A DNA stretch of 64,000 bases from Actinomadura montaniterrae (lineage in GTDB: Bacteria; Actinomycetota; Actinomycetes; Streptosporangiales; Streptosporangiaceae). Where the stretch lies: the NCBI RefSeq assembly GCF_008923365.1, contig NZ_WBMR01000019.1, positions 1 through 64,000 of the forward strand, read 5' to 3'. The first letter of the stretch is position 1. Each line of letters starts with the position of its first letter. Below the pieces are notes generated by a model. The model saw nothing but the letters and a program-made list of their open reading frames with translations. It did not search any database and was not told the origin of the DNA. Made by a program: the position numbers and the translations under genes. Below are positions 32,942 through 40,729 of the stretch, in pieces.

Positions 32942-33093
32942 GCAGCGCGAAGTTCGACGCCCTGGCCTCCAAGGTCGGGTCACGTCGGCTCGCCGGATGG
33001 ATCACCCAGCACAACCCCAAGGTGAAGGCACGCGCCGACGCCACCCGCAAGAAGCACCGCAAGAGCGCCCTGATGAAGGGCGCCCGAAAGTAG
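32938..33093 (+). CDS. 51-residue basic late protein
   Basis: From GTG overlapping the previous stop. Sequence ends KKHRKSALMKGARK, sharing HRKSAL with the 112-residue protein two genes upstream. The first half is AKFDALASKVGSRRLAGWI. It is short but tightly placed between coding genes, and the shared motif supports it. Function unknown. Confidence 0.55.
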   Translation: MSSAKFDALASKVGSRRLAGWITQHNPKVKARADATRKKHRKSALMKGARK

Positions 33094-33102
33094 GAGCCAG
33101 CC

Positions 33103-33798
33103 ATGACGATGCCGGTCGAGCCCGACACGGGCACCCCGGCGCCCGACACGGGCGACCCGTCACAGCAGCCCACCCCGACCGACGACGCCGCGCAGCAGCC
33201 CGCCGGCCAGCCCGACACGGGCGGCTGGGACGAGCTGATCGAGCAGTGGAAGTCGGACGGCCTCGCACCCGGCCAGATCGCCGAGCGCCTCGCCGCGTCC
33301 CGCAAGCACGAGGGCCGCGCCAAGCGCTACAAGCAGCAGCTCGACAAGCTCAACGGCGGCGGGCAGTCGCCCGCCGAGCCCGAGGGCAGCGAGGACTGGC
33401 AGGCCAAGTACGAGGCCGAGCAGGAGCGCGCGAGCACGTTCGAGAGCGAGCTGCTCGAAACGCGCTACGAGAACGCCGTCAACCGCGCCGCCACCAACGT
33501 CGGCGCGGACGCCGAAGCACTCCTCGACTCGCAGGCGTTCCGCGACGCGGTCGCCGCCGAGCTCGACGAGGACTTCGACACCGACGACCTCCGCGAAGCC
33601 GTCAACAAGGTCGCCAAGGACTTCGCCAAGAAGCCGCGGTTCGCCGCGCAGCAGCCCGCCGCCGGCCGGTCCGGCGGGGACTTCACCGGCGGCCCGGGCG
33701 CCCGCGCATCCATCGACCAGCAGATCGCCGACGCGGAGAAGAACCGCGACTTCGCCACAGCGATCGCCCTGAAGCGGCAGCGCGCCGCACTGAAGTAG
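33103..33798 (+). CDS. Capsid scaffolding protein
   Basis: 231 residues. A Pro/Thr/Asp-rich disordered start, a helical and charged middle (RLAASRKHEGRAKRYKQQL, WQAKYEAEQERASTFESELL), and a C-terminus after a Gly-rich linker (RASIDQQIADAEKNRDFATA) are typical of scaffolding proteins immediately upstream of the major capsid gene. The scaffold guides prohead assembly and is then lost. Family assignment rests on composition and position. Confidence 0.8.
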   Translation: MTMPVEPDTGTPAPDTGDPSQQPTPTDDAAQQPAGQPDTGGWDELIEQWKSDGLAPGQIAERLAASRKHEGRAKRYKQQLDKLNGGGQSPAEPEGSEDWQAKYEAEQERASTFESELLETRYENAVNRAATNVGADAEALLDSQAFRDAVAAELDEDFDTDDLREAVNKVAKDFAKKPRFAAQQPAAGRSGGDFTGGPGARASIDQQIADAEKNRDFATAIALKRQRAALK

Positions 33799-33811
33799 AG
33801 GAGAACGCCAC

Positions 33812-35014
33812 ATGGCCGGCATCACCGGTATGGGCACGACCTACAACCTGCCCAACTACGTGGGCGAGCTGTTCGCGCTCACCCCCGACGACACGCCGCT
33901 GCTGTCGGCCATCGGCGGCCTGACCGGCGGCGGCGAGACCAGCGCCACGGAGTTCGAGTGGCAGACCTACGACCTGCGCGACCCGTCGCAGCGGGTCCGG
34001 CTGGAGGGCGCGACCGCGCCGACCGCCGAGGAGCGCGTCCGGGCGAACGCCCGGAACGTCTGCCAGATCCACCAGGAGAAGGTGTCCGTCTCCTACACCA
34101 AGCAGTCCGCGACCGGGCAGATCGCGGGCCCGCAGGCCGCGCCCTACAACGCGCTGCCCGGCTCCAACCCGGTCGGGAACGAGCTGAACTGGCAGGTCCA
34201 GCAGGCACTGAAGTCCATTGCGCTCGACGTGAACTGGAGCTTCATCAACGGCACCTACCAGCTGCCGACCGACTCCTCGACCGCGCGGAAGACCCGCGGA
34301 CTGCTCCAGGCGATCACCACCAACCGGATCGCCAAGGGCACCTCTGTGACGGGCGCGACGTCGGCGACCGACACGATCACCGCCACCGGGCACGGGCTGA
34401 CGGCGGGCAACAAGATCGTGTTCACCGCGACCGGCGCCGCGACCGGCATCGTCGCCGGCCGCGTCTACTACGTCGTCACCGTGGTCGACGCCAACAACTT
34501 CAAGGTGTCGGCCAGCAGCGGCGGCGCGGCGATCACGCTGGGCACCGCGACCGGCCTGGCGTTCACCAAGCCGTGGGCGACCGCGCTGACCGGCGACGTC
34601 ATCAACGACCTGCTCCAGCTCGCCTACGACAACGGCGGTATCAGCGAGCAGGCCACCGCGACGCTGCTGTGCAACAGCGTCCAGAAGCGGGCGATCACCA
34701 AGGCGTACGCGTCGGCGTACGGCCAGTACCGGGAGACGTCCCGCACCATGGGCGGCGTCAACGTCAACACCGTCGTCACCGACTTCGGCACGCTGAACCT
34801 GATGATGGACCGGCACATGCCGCAGGACACCATCGCGGTCGTGTCGATGGAGGACCTGATGCCGGTCTTCCTCAACGTGCCCGGCAAGGGGCACTTCTTC
34901 GAGGAGCCGCTGGCCAAGACCGGCGCGTCCGACGAGGTCCAGCTGTACGGCGAGATCGGCCTGAAGTACGGGGCCGAGAAGCACCACGCCGTCATGACGG
35001 GGCTGGTCATCTGA
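33812..35014 (+). CDS. Major capsid protein (SU10/DUF5309-like, HK97 fold)
   Basis: 400 residues from ATG preceded by GAGGAG. The start TTYNLPNYVGELFALTPDDTP and PLLSAIGGLTGGGETSATEF are typical of SU10-type capsid proteins. NELNWQVQQALKSIALDVNW is the spine helix region. Residues about 175-250 form a Thr/Gly-rich beta insertion (TSVTGATSATDTITATGHGL, VYYVVTVVDANNFKVSASSG) that looks like an added surface domain. The end AEKHHAVMTGLVI is conserved. No cleavage site is obvious and no protease gene is present. Confidence 0.9.
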   Translation: MAGITGMGTTYNLPNYVGELFALTPDDTPLLSAIGGLTGGGETSATEFEWQTYDLRDPSQRVRLEGATAPTAEERVRANARNVCQIHQEKVSVSYTKQSATGQIAGPQAAPYNALPGSNPVGNELNWQVQQALKSIALDVNWSFINGTYQLPTDSSTARKTRGLLQAITTNRIAKGTSVTGATSATDTITATGHGLTAGNKIVFTATGAATGIVAGRVYYVVTVVDANNFKVSASSGGAAITLGTATGLAFTKPWATALTGDVINDLLQLAYDNGGISEQATATLLCNSVQKRAITKAYASAYGQYRETSRTMGGVNVNTVVTDFGTLNLMMDRHMPQDTIAVVSMEDLMPVFLNVPGKGHFFEEPLAKTGASDEVQLYGEIGLKYGAEKHHAVMTGLVI

Positions 35015-35325
35015 TGGCCATCTACGCCCGCGGGACCGGCGCGCACGACGCCGAGCGCGTGCAGCCCGAGCCCGGCAGCGACGAGGAGAAGCGCCTCCAG
35101 GCGCTCGCCGACGACCCGGTCTCCGGGTGGCGGCGCGTGGACGAGCCCGAGCCCGAGCCGGTGGCGCCGTCCCGGCCGGCCAAGTCCGCCCCCAAGGGCG
35201 ACTGGGTCGCCTGGGCGGTCGCCAACGGCGCCGAGCAGGCCGAGGCGGAGAAGGCGACCAAGGACGACCTGATCGCCGCCTACGGCCAGGACGAGCCCGA
35301 CCCGGACGGCGGCGAGGGGAGCTGA
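35014..35325 (+). CDS. Head-associated small protein
   Basis: 103 residues, ATG overlapping the capsid stop (TGATG). Acidic and Pro-rich in the middle (DEPEPEPVAPSRPAKSAPKG), with a short C-terminal SAP/HeH-like helical element (DWVAWAVANGAEQAEAEKAT, KDDLIAAYG). Such proteins follow capsid genes in many siphophages and may be head-tail connector or decoration parts. Function not established. Confidence 0.6.
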   Translation: MAIYARGTGAHDAERVQPEPGSDEEKRLQALADDPVSGWRRVDEPEPEPVAPSRPAKSAPKGDWVAWAVANGAEQAEAEKATKDDLIAAYGQDEPDPDGGEGS

Positions 35326-35326
35326 C

Positions 35327-35713
35327 GTGGCGTACGCGACGGTCGCGGAGCTGACGGCGTTCCTCGACGACCACGAGCCAGCGGGTGCATCCCGGCTCCT
35401 CGACCGCGCGTCCCGCGACATCGACCGGCTGCTGCTGTGCGCGGTCTACGACCCGGACGACGCCGACGTCCAGGCCGCGCTGAAGGCCGCGACGCTGGAG
35501 CAGGTCGCCTACCAGCTGGAGCAGGGCAACGCGAACGGCATCCGGCACGGGATGCAGGCCGGCGTCCCGACCGGCTCCAGCGCGGGCGCGGTGGACCTGT
35601 CGCGCGGCCAGTCCGTCGGCGGCAACACGTCGGGGCTGCCGTTGATCGGGGACCAGGCGTTCGCAGTGCTCCAAGCGGCGCGGTTCTCCTTCCAGGGGCC
35701 GATGCCGCGATGA
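35327..35713 (+). CDS. Head-tail connector protein
   Basis: 128 residues from GTG two bases after the previous stop. AYATVAELTAFLDDHEPAGA, RLLDRASRDIDRLLLCAVYD and LKAATLEQVAYQLEQGN give the helical head-completion (gp15/gp6-type adaptor) pattern. It would join the portal to the tail stopper. Overlaps the next gene by ATGA. Confidence 0.75.
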   Translation: MAYATVAELTAFLDDHEPAGASRLLDRASRDIDRLLLCAVYDPDDADVQAALKAATLEQVAYQLEQGNANGIRHGMQAGVPTGSSAGAVDLSRGQSVGGNTSGLPLIGDQAFAVLQAARFSFQGPMPR

Positions 35714-36249
35714 CCTCCCGCAGAGAGATCCGCGCCGGGATCGCGGCGTTCTTCGGCGGGCCCCTCGACCCGAAGAGCCAGATCTACCGGCCGACGCCGC
35801 TCGCCGACGCCGGGCTGGCCGGAGTGCGGCCGTACTGGACGACGCGCTTCGAGGATCCCGACTACTTCGCCACCCTGGCGGCCGGCCGGAACATGGGCGC
35901 CGTCATGTCCATCCACCTCGCCGGGGACAGCGAGCGGCGGATCGCGTTCGGCGGGCCAACGGCGGGCTTCAAGAGCCGCCCCCTGGCCGTCGAGCTGTGG
36001 ATCTGGCACCTGGCCCGCACGGCGGTCATCGAGGACGCACAGCGCGACCTGGACGACCTGCTGGACGCGATCACCGACCGGATCCACGGGGACCGGACGC
36101 TCGGCGGCGCGGTGATGGAGGCCGGGGAGTCCCAGCGCGGCATCAACCGCGACACGGCCAGCGTCCCGGCGTACGAGCCGGGCGCCCTGCCGACCGTCCG
36201 CCAGGAGGCGGTCGTCAGGTTCGACGCGACCGTCTACCCGCAGGCATAG
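35710..36249 (+). CDS. Tail terminator / head-tail joining protein candidate
   Basis: 179 residues. Alpha/beta pattern with WTTRFEDPDYFATLAAGRN, AVELWIWHLARTAVIEDAQR and DLDDLLDAITDRIHGDRTLG, ending in a QEAVVRFDATVYPQ strand. This fits the hexameric tail-terminator type of protein, which stops tail-tube growth and joins head and tail, in the position expected just before the tail tube. Assignment by position and fold pattern. Confidence 0.6.
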   Translation: MTSRREIRAGIAAFFGGPLDPKSQIYRPTPLADAGLAGVRPYWTTRFEDPDYFATLAAGRNMGAVMSIHLAGDSERRIAFGGPTAGFKSRPLAVELWIWHLARTAVIEDAQRDLDDLLDAITDRIHGDRTLGGAVMEAGESQRGINRDTASVPAYEPGALPTVRQEAVVRFDATVYPQA

Positions 36250-36257
36250 GAGCACGA

Positions 36258-36521
36258 GTGAAGTACACCTTCGGCGGCGACGTGGCCACCACGTACGCCG
36301 AGTACATCGACGTGGCCAAGGGGTCGACGCTGGTCGCCGAGCCCGGCCAGACCTACGAGATCCGGCAGGCCGCCGGCGTCACCCGCCCCGGCGCGAAGCG
36401 CGGCGAGGACGGCGAGCTGATCGAGACCGGCGAGCACGAGCCCGTCGAGCTGCCGCTGCCCCCGGACAGCCGCTGGACGGCCGCCCGGGTCCGCACGAGC
36501 AAGGACAAGGAGACCGACTGA
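36258..36521 (+). CDS. Hypothetical small head-tail region protein
   Basis: 87 residues from GTG with TAGGAGC upstream. Beta-rich start (KYTFGGDVATTYAEYIDVA) and a polar end (RWTAARVRTSKDKETD). It overlaps the tail-tube ATG. No named family. Confidence 0.6.
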   Translation: MKYTFGGDVATTYAEYIDVAKGSTLVAEPGQTYEIRQAAGVTRPGAKRGEDGELIETGEHEPVELPLPPDSRWTAARVRTSKDKETD

Positions 36522-37507
36522 TGCCCGTGATGCCGGGCGCACGGAGCGCCTTCGGGATCGGCAGAGAAACCACCGCCGGCACGCAGGTCGCCGCGAGGTT
36601 CTTCCCGCCGTTCAGCAAGTTCGACCCGACCGACAAGCCCGACTTCCTGGTGGACGACGGGTACCGCGGCTCGATGGCCAGCGAGTTCGGCGGCGTCATG
36701 GGGCCGGAGTCGTGCGACATCGACTTCTCCGGGCCGGGGTTCATGGATGCGCTGGGGTCGCTGCTGCACAACATCCTCGGGGACTACGCCGTCGGCGCCG
36801 CGGTGTCCGGGGTCTACCCGCACACGTTCGGGCTGCTGAACAGCGGCAACGGCCAGCCGCCGACGCACACCCTGATCGACTCCCAGCAGCTCACTGCTAC
36901 CGTCGGCGCCCGCGCGTACCCGGGCGCATGCCTGTCCGAGCTCACCCTGTCCGGGAACACCGAGGGCCTGTTCCAGATCGACGGGAAGGCCACCTCGTAC
37001 CCGTCGGCGGCGGCGTCGGCGGCGATGACGAACACCCCGACCAGCGAGCAGGTCATCCCCGCGTGGCGGTCCACCGTGTCGATCGCGGGCAGCAGCGCCC
37101 CGAACATCAGCGAGTGGTCGGTCACCATCGCCCGCGAGCTGGCCCCGATGTGGACCGCGAACGGCACCCAGGCGCCGTACGTCATCGGCCGCGGCGCGAT
37201 CAAGGTGTCCGGGAAGCTCACGTTCGTCGCGATCGACGAGTCCCCGCTGACCACGGGTCTGCTGACCAACCAGCAGCCCGCCCTGGTCATCACCGTCAAC
37301 AACGGCGGCAGCACGGGCGCGCTGCGGGAGCTGGCGCTGACGATGACCAAGGCGGCGTACACCGACGCCGGCCAGAAGCGCGACACGCTGCTCGGCTGGG
37401 ACGTCTCGTTCTCGGCCATGGCCAACTCGACGGACGCCGCGGCGTCCGGCGGGCTGTCCCCGATCAAGGCGGTACTGAAGAACGCCGTCACCGACTACTC
37501 CAGCTAG
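36521..37507 (+). CDS. Major tail tube protein
   Basis: 328 residues. GARSAFGIGRETTAGTQVAA at the start and the repeated beta pattern (ISEWSVTIARELAPMWTANG, YVIGRGAIKVSGKLTFVAID, LRELALTMTKAAYTDAGQKR) match phage tail tube proteins of the GARSAxGIGxE type common in actinophages. It polymerises into the siphovirus tail tube. Followed by the tail assembly chaperone, as expected. Confidence 0.85.
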   Translation: MPVMPGARSAFGIGRETTAGTQVAARFFPPFSKFDPTDKPDFLVDDGYRGSMASEFGGVMGPESCDIDFSGPGFMDALGSLLHNILGDYAVGAAVSGVYPHTFGLLNSGNGQPPTHTLIDSQQLTATVGARAYPGACLSELTLSGNTEGLFQIDGKATSYPSAAASAAMTNTPTSEQVIPAWRSTVSIAGSSAPNISEWSVTIARELAPMWTANGTQAPYVIGRGAIKVSGKLTFVAIDESPLTTGLLTNQQPALVITVNNGGSTGALRELALTMTKAAYTDAGQKRDTLLGWDVSFSAMANSTDAAASGGLSPIKAVLKNAVTDYSS

Positions 37508-37524
37508 AAAGGAATCGACGAACC

Positions 37525-37902
37525 ATGCGCGTCGACCTCGGCAAGGACAAGGACGGAAACGAGCGCTGGGCGGAGGTCACCGACCTCGACGACATGCCCC
37601 GCCGCGTCGAGACCGCCATCAACCGGATGCTGCCCCCCTACAAGAAGGGCGGCGACACCAGCGCGTTCACGCCCGCGCTGATGGACCGGATGCGGGATGC
37701 CCTGATCGCCCACCTGATCGAGGCGTGGTCGTTCGACAAGGCGCCGCCCAAGGGCAACGCCGACAAGATCGACTTCCTGCCCCGCAGCGCCTACCTGGAG
37801 CTGCTGGACGCCACCGCGCCGCACTGGGAGGCGGTGGGGTTTACCGACCCGGGCAAGAGCAAGCCCAGCCCGGCCCCGGATGGCAAGACCTCCTCCGGCT
37901 GA
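37525..37902 (+). CDS. Tail assembly chaperone, first part (gpG-like)
   Basis: 125 residues from ATG with AAAGGAATC upstream. Helical and charged (RRVETAINRMLPPYKKGGDT, LMDRMRDALIAHLIEAWSF). Position between tail tube and tape measure and a longer overlapping frame in -1 identify it as the G part of a G/GT chaperone pair. It would bind the tape measure during tail assembly. Confidence 0.8.
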   Translation: MRVDLGKDKDGNERWAEVTDLDDMPRRVETAINRMLPPYKKGGDTSAFTPALMDRMRDALIAHLIEAWSFDKAPPKGNADKIDFLPRSAYLELLDATAPHWEAVGFTDPGKSKPSPAPDGKTSSG

Positions 37903-38144
37903 AGAACCACCTCAAGGGCCGGGACACCGGCCCTGAGCACACGCCGTCCCGCCGGATCCTCGACGCGCTGACGTACGTGCAGTTCGCCGACCTGTTCGGC
38001 TGGACGCCCCGCCAGGTGGAGGACGACGTCCCCGCGTGGCTCATCCCCTACATCGTTCCTGTGCTCAACCAGATCCGGGAGGTGCAGGCGGATGAGTCCC
38101 AGCGGCGACAGGCTCCGCCGGATGGCGGAGCTGGCAGCCCATGA
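37843..38144 (+). CDS. Tail assembly chaperone, -1 frameshift extension (T-like)
   Basis: The -1 frame is open across the end of the first part and encodes WQDLLRLKNHLKG, SRRILDALTYVQFADLFGWT and QVEDDVPAWLIPYIVPVLNQ to a stop at 38144. This is the expected T domain, with no start codon of its own in a suitable place. A slip inside the last about 20 codons of the first part would fuse them. The best slip site I see is GGGGTTT (37836-37842, read G GGG TTT), which is not a perfect X XXY YYZ heptamer. The start coordinate given is the first base after it. Confidence 0.65.
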
Positions 38145-38532
38145 CGGCGGCCGGGCCGCGGCCGGCGCGATGGCCCGGGAGGGGCGGAACGCGATCCGGG
38201 AGGCGCTGAACAGGCGCAGCCACCGGCGCGGGACGCCCACCCCGGCCGCGCCCGGGCAGCCGCCCGCGCGGATCTCCGGCGCGCTGATGACCCACATCGT
38301 CGTCGTCCCGGCGGTCAACGAGGGCTCGTACCGCTGGGTCGCCACCGCAGGCAGCGACGGGATCCTGCCGTACGACCGGATTCAGAACCTGGGCGGCGTC
38401 GCCGGCCGCGGGCACCGCACGACCCTGCCGCCGCGGCCGTACATCGTCCCGCCGGTTCGGGACCTGCGTGCGTCCGGGCGGCTGTCCGAGGTCGGCGCGG
38501 AGGCGTTCCGGGCGGTCGTGCATGGCCGATAA
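38092..38532 (+). CDS. Minor tail or head-tail protein
   Basis: 146 residues from ATG with GGGAGG about 12 bases upstream. It overlaps the chaperone extension by 53 bp. Basic N-terminus (GDRLRRMAELAAHDGGRAAA, REGRNAIREALNRRSHRRG), then a beta part with YRWVATAGSDGILPYDRIQN and RPYIVPPVRDLRASGRLSEV. The end resembles the HK97 gp10-type closing segment. Unusual in lying after the chaperone and not before the tail tube. Confidence 0.6.
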   Translation: MSPSGDRLRRMAELAAHDGGRAAAGAMAREGRNAIREALNRRSHRRGTPTPAAPGQPPARISGALMTHIVVVPAVNEGSYRWVATAGSDGILPYDRIQNLGGVAGRGHRTTLPPRPYIVPPVRDLRASGRLSEVGAEAFRAVVHGR

Positions 38533-40729
38533 CACGACCGTCGAGCGGTTCGTCGCCGACGTCGAGAACTTCGTCCAGAACACCGAGCGGGCCGCCAGGT
38601 CCGCGGACCGTCTCGGTGAGCAGTCGCGCGAGGCGCGCGAGCGCGTAGAGGAGATGGGCCGCAAGGCCGCCGAAGCGGCCGAGCGCGCCGCCCGCGCGCA
38701 GGCCGCTGCCGCCGAGGAGGCCGAGAAGCTCGCCCGCGGCGAGGGCAACGCCGAGCGCGCGGCGCAGGCGGCTGCGCGCGCACAACGGGAGCTGGAGCGC
38801 GCCCAGGTCGCGCAGGCCCGGGCCGCCCGCGCGGCGGCACGCGCGACCGACGAGGAGGCCGACCAGTACCGGCAGCTCGCCCGCGAGGCCGCTGCCGCCG
38901 GCATCGCGGAACGGCTCGCGGCGCTTCGGGCGTCCGGGCAGCTCAAGGAGCACAACGAGCTGGTCCGCCGGCTCCGTGACGAGTACGGCAACCTCGGCAG
39001 GGACTCCGACCACGCGTTCCGTGAGATGGAGTCGCGCGGGCGCCGCGCCTTCGATGGCCTGTCCGGCATGGTCGGCGGCGTCGACATGAAGATCCAGGCC
39101 GCGATCGCCATCCTCCCGTTCGTCGCCGCGGCGGCGGCCGGCGCGATCACCCTGGCCTTCGGCGGCGCCCTGTCCGCCGTGGCGATCATGGCAGCGGCCA
39201 AGTCCAAGCAGGTCCAGTCCTCCTTCTCCGGTCTGAAGGACCACGTCGTCCACGACCTGGAGGAATGGGCGAAACCGTGGGAGCCGACGCTCCAGCGGAT
39301 CGCGCGGGCGGTCCAGTCGACCTTCGACGCGTTCGGCCCCACGCTGAAGACGGTGTTCGCCGACCTAGCGCCGGTCGTCGAGCAGTTCGTCGGGCAGCTC
39401 CTCAACGGGCTCCGCGAGTTCGAGCCGACGATCAAGAAGTTCGCGGACGCCTTCCAGGCCGTGCTCGGCGAACTCGGCCCGAAGATGGACACGATCCTCC
39501 GGAACATCTCCGACGGGCTGAACGCCGTCGCGGACGCGGCAAAGGACAACCCGCAGGCCTTCGCTGACCTGATCGAGGATTTCTCGACGCTGATCAACAT
39601 CAGCGGCCAGCTCATCGGGCTGCTGACCCGCTTGGAGAAGCTGAACGAGTACTTCCCGTCCGGCCTGCACATGATCTCGATGGCGACCGACCTGTGGCAT
39701 CAGGCCAACGACGGCGCCGCCGGCTCGCTGAACGACGTGCACAACGCGGTCCAGGCGGCATCGAACGCCTACGAGCGGGCGGCCGCCGCGACGCAGGTCG
39801 CCAACGACGCGCAGACGTCCAGCTCGCGGTTCATGGACCTGGCGTCCAAGTCGGCGAAGGATCTCAAAGCGGCGCTGGACAACCTCACCGGCAAGGAGCT
39901 GTCCTCGCGGGAGGCCGCCGCCCAGTACGGCTCGGCCGTCCTGGCGCTGAACAAGTCACTGAAGGAGAACGGCTCGGCGCACGGCTTTGCGACCGCCAAG
40001 GGGATCGCCAACGAGCAGGCGTTGGACAGCCTGGCGCAGGCGGCCCAGCAGAACGCCGTTGCGATGCGAGACAACGGCGCGAGCGCGGCCGACGTCGCCA
40101 AGTTCATGGCGAGCGCGCGGGCCCGGATCATCAAGGCCGCCGAGTCCATGCACTACAGCCACGACGAGGCGGTCAAGCTCGCCGACAAGCTGCTCGGCGT
40201 GAAGGGCGCCGTCAACGCGATCCCCAAGCAGCACAACACCAAGGTCACGGCCAACACGAGCCAGGCCCGCGCGGACGTCCAGTACCTCATCGAGTGGATC
40301 CGCGCCCAGACCGCCAGCATCATCGTCCACACGATCGGCGGCCGGGCCATGGGCGGCCCCGTCCAGGGGCTCGCAGCCGGCGGGGCGCCGCGCCAGCAGC
40401 CCGGCAAGGTGCGAGGGCGCGGCACCGACACCTCGGACTCCAACCTGGTCCGCCTGTCCAACAACGAGTTCGTCATGAACGCCGCGGCGACCCGCAAGTG
40501 GGAGCCGGTCCTGGCGTGGATGAACCGGGCGGCTGGCGCCGGGTCGACGACGCTGAGCGCCCCGGCCCAGTACGCGACCATCAACAACGGCGGGACGAAG
40601 GCGGTGACGAACGTGACCGTCAACGTGACCGTCCAGGGCTCGGTCACCAGCGAGCGGAACCTCGCCAAGGCCGTCCAGTCGCAACTGCTGTCCGGCCGCC
40701 TGGCCGTGGCGCTCCCGGCGGGCCGCTGA
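38522..40729 (+). CDS. Tape measure protein
   Basis: 735 residues. A long coiled coil comes first (EQSREARERVEEMGRKAAEA and Ala/Glu-rich repeats up to residue 130). A hydrophobic region follows (AAIAILPFVAAAAAGAITLA, FGGALSAVAIMAAAKSK), then amphipathic helices (LAPVVEQFVGQLLNGLREFE), and a Gly-rich C-terminus with LVRLSNNEFVMNAAATRKWE, a common tape-measure ending. At about 735 residues the tail would be near 110 nm, using the usual rule of about 0.15 nm per residue. Starts 10 bp inside the previous gene. Confidence 0.92.
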   Translation: MADNTTVERFVADVENFVQNTERAARSADRLGEQSREARERVEEMGRKAAEAAERAARAQAAAAEEAEKLARGEGNAERAAQAAARAQRELERAQVAQARAARAAARATDEEADQYRQLAREAAAAGIAERLAALRASGQLKEHNELVRRLRDEYGNLGRDSDHAFREMESRGRRAFDGLSGMVGGVDMKIQAAIAILPFVAAAAAGAITLAFGGALSAVAIMAAAKSKQVQSSFSGLKDHVVHDLEEWAKPWEPTLQRIARAVQSTFDAFGPTLKTVFADLAPVVEQFVGQLLNGLREFEPTIKKFADAFQAVLGELGPKMDTILRNISDGLNAVADAAKDNPQAFADLIEDFSTLINISGQLIGLLTRLEKLNEYFPSGLHMISMATDLWHQANDGAAGSLNDVHNAVQAASNAYERAAAATQVANDAQTSSSRFMDLASKSAKDLKAALDNLTGKELSSREAAAQYGSAVLALNKSLKENGSAHGFATAKGIANEQALDSLAQAAQQNAVAMRDNGASAADVAKFMASARARIIKAAESMHYSHDEAVKLADKLLGVKGAVNAIPKQHNTKVTANTSQARADVQYLIEWIRAQTASIIVHTIGGRAMGGPVQGLAAGGAPRQQPGKVRGRGTDTSDSNLVRLSNNEFVMNAAATRKWEPVLAWMNRAAGAGSTTLSAPAQYATINNGGTKAVTNVTVNVTVQGSVTSERNLAKAVQSQLLSGRLAVALPAGR

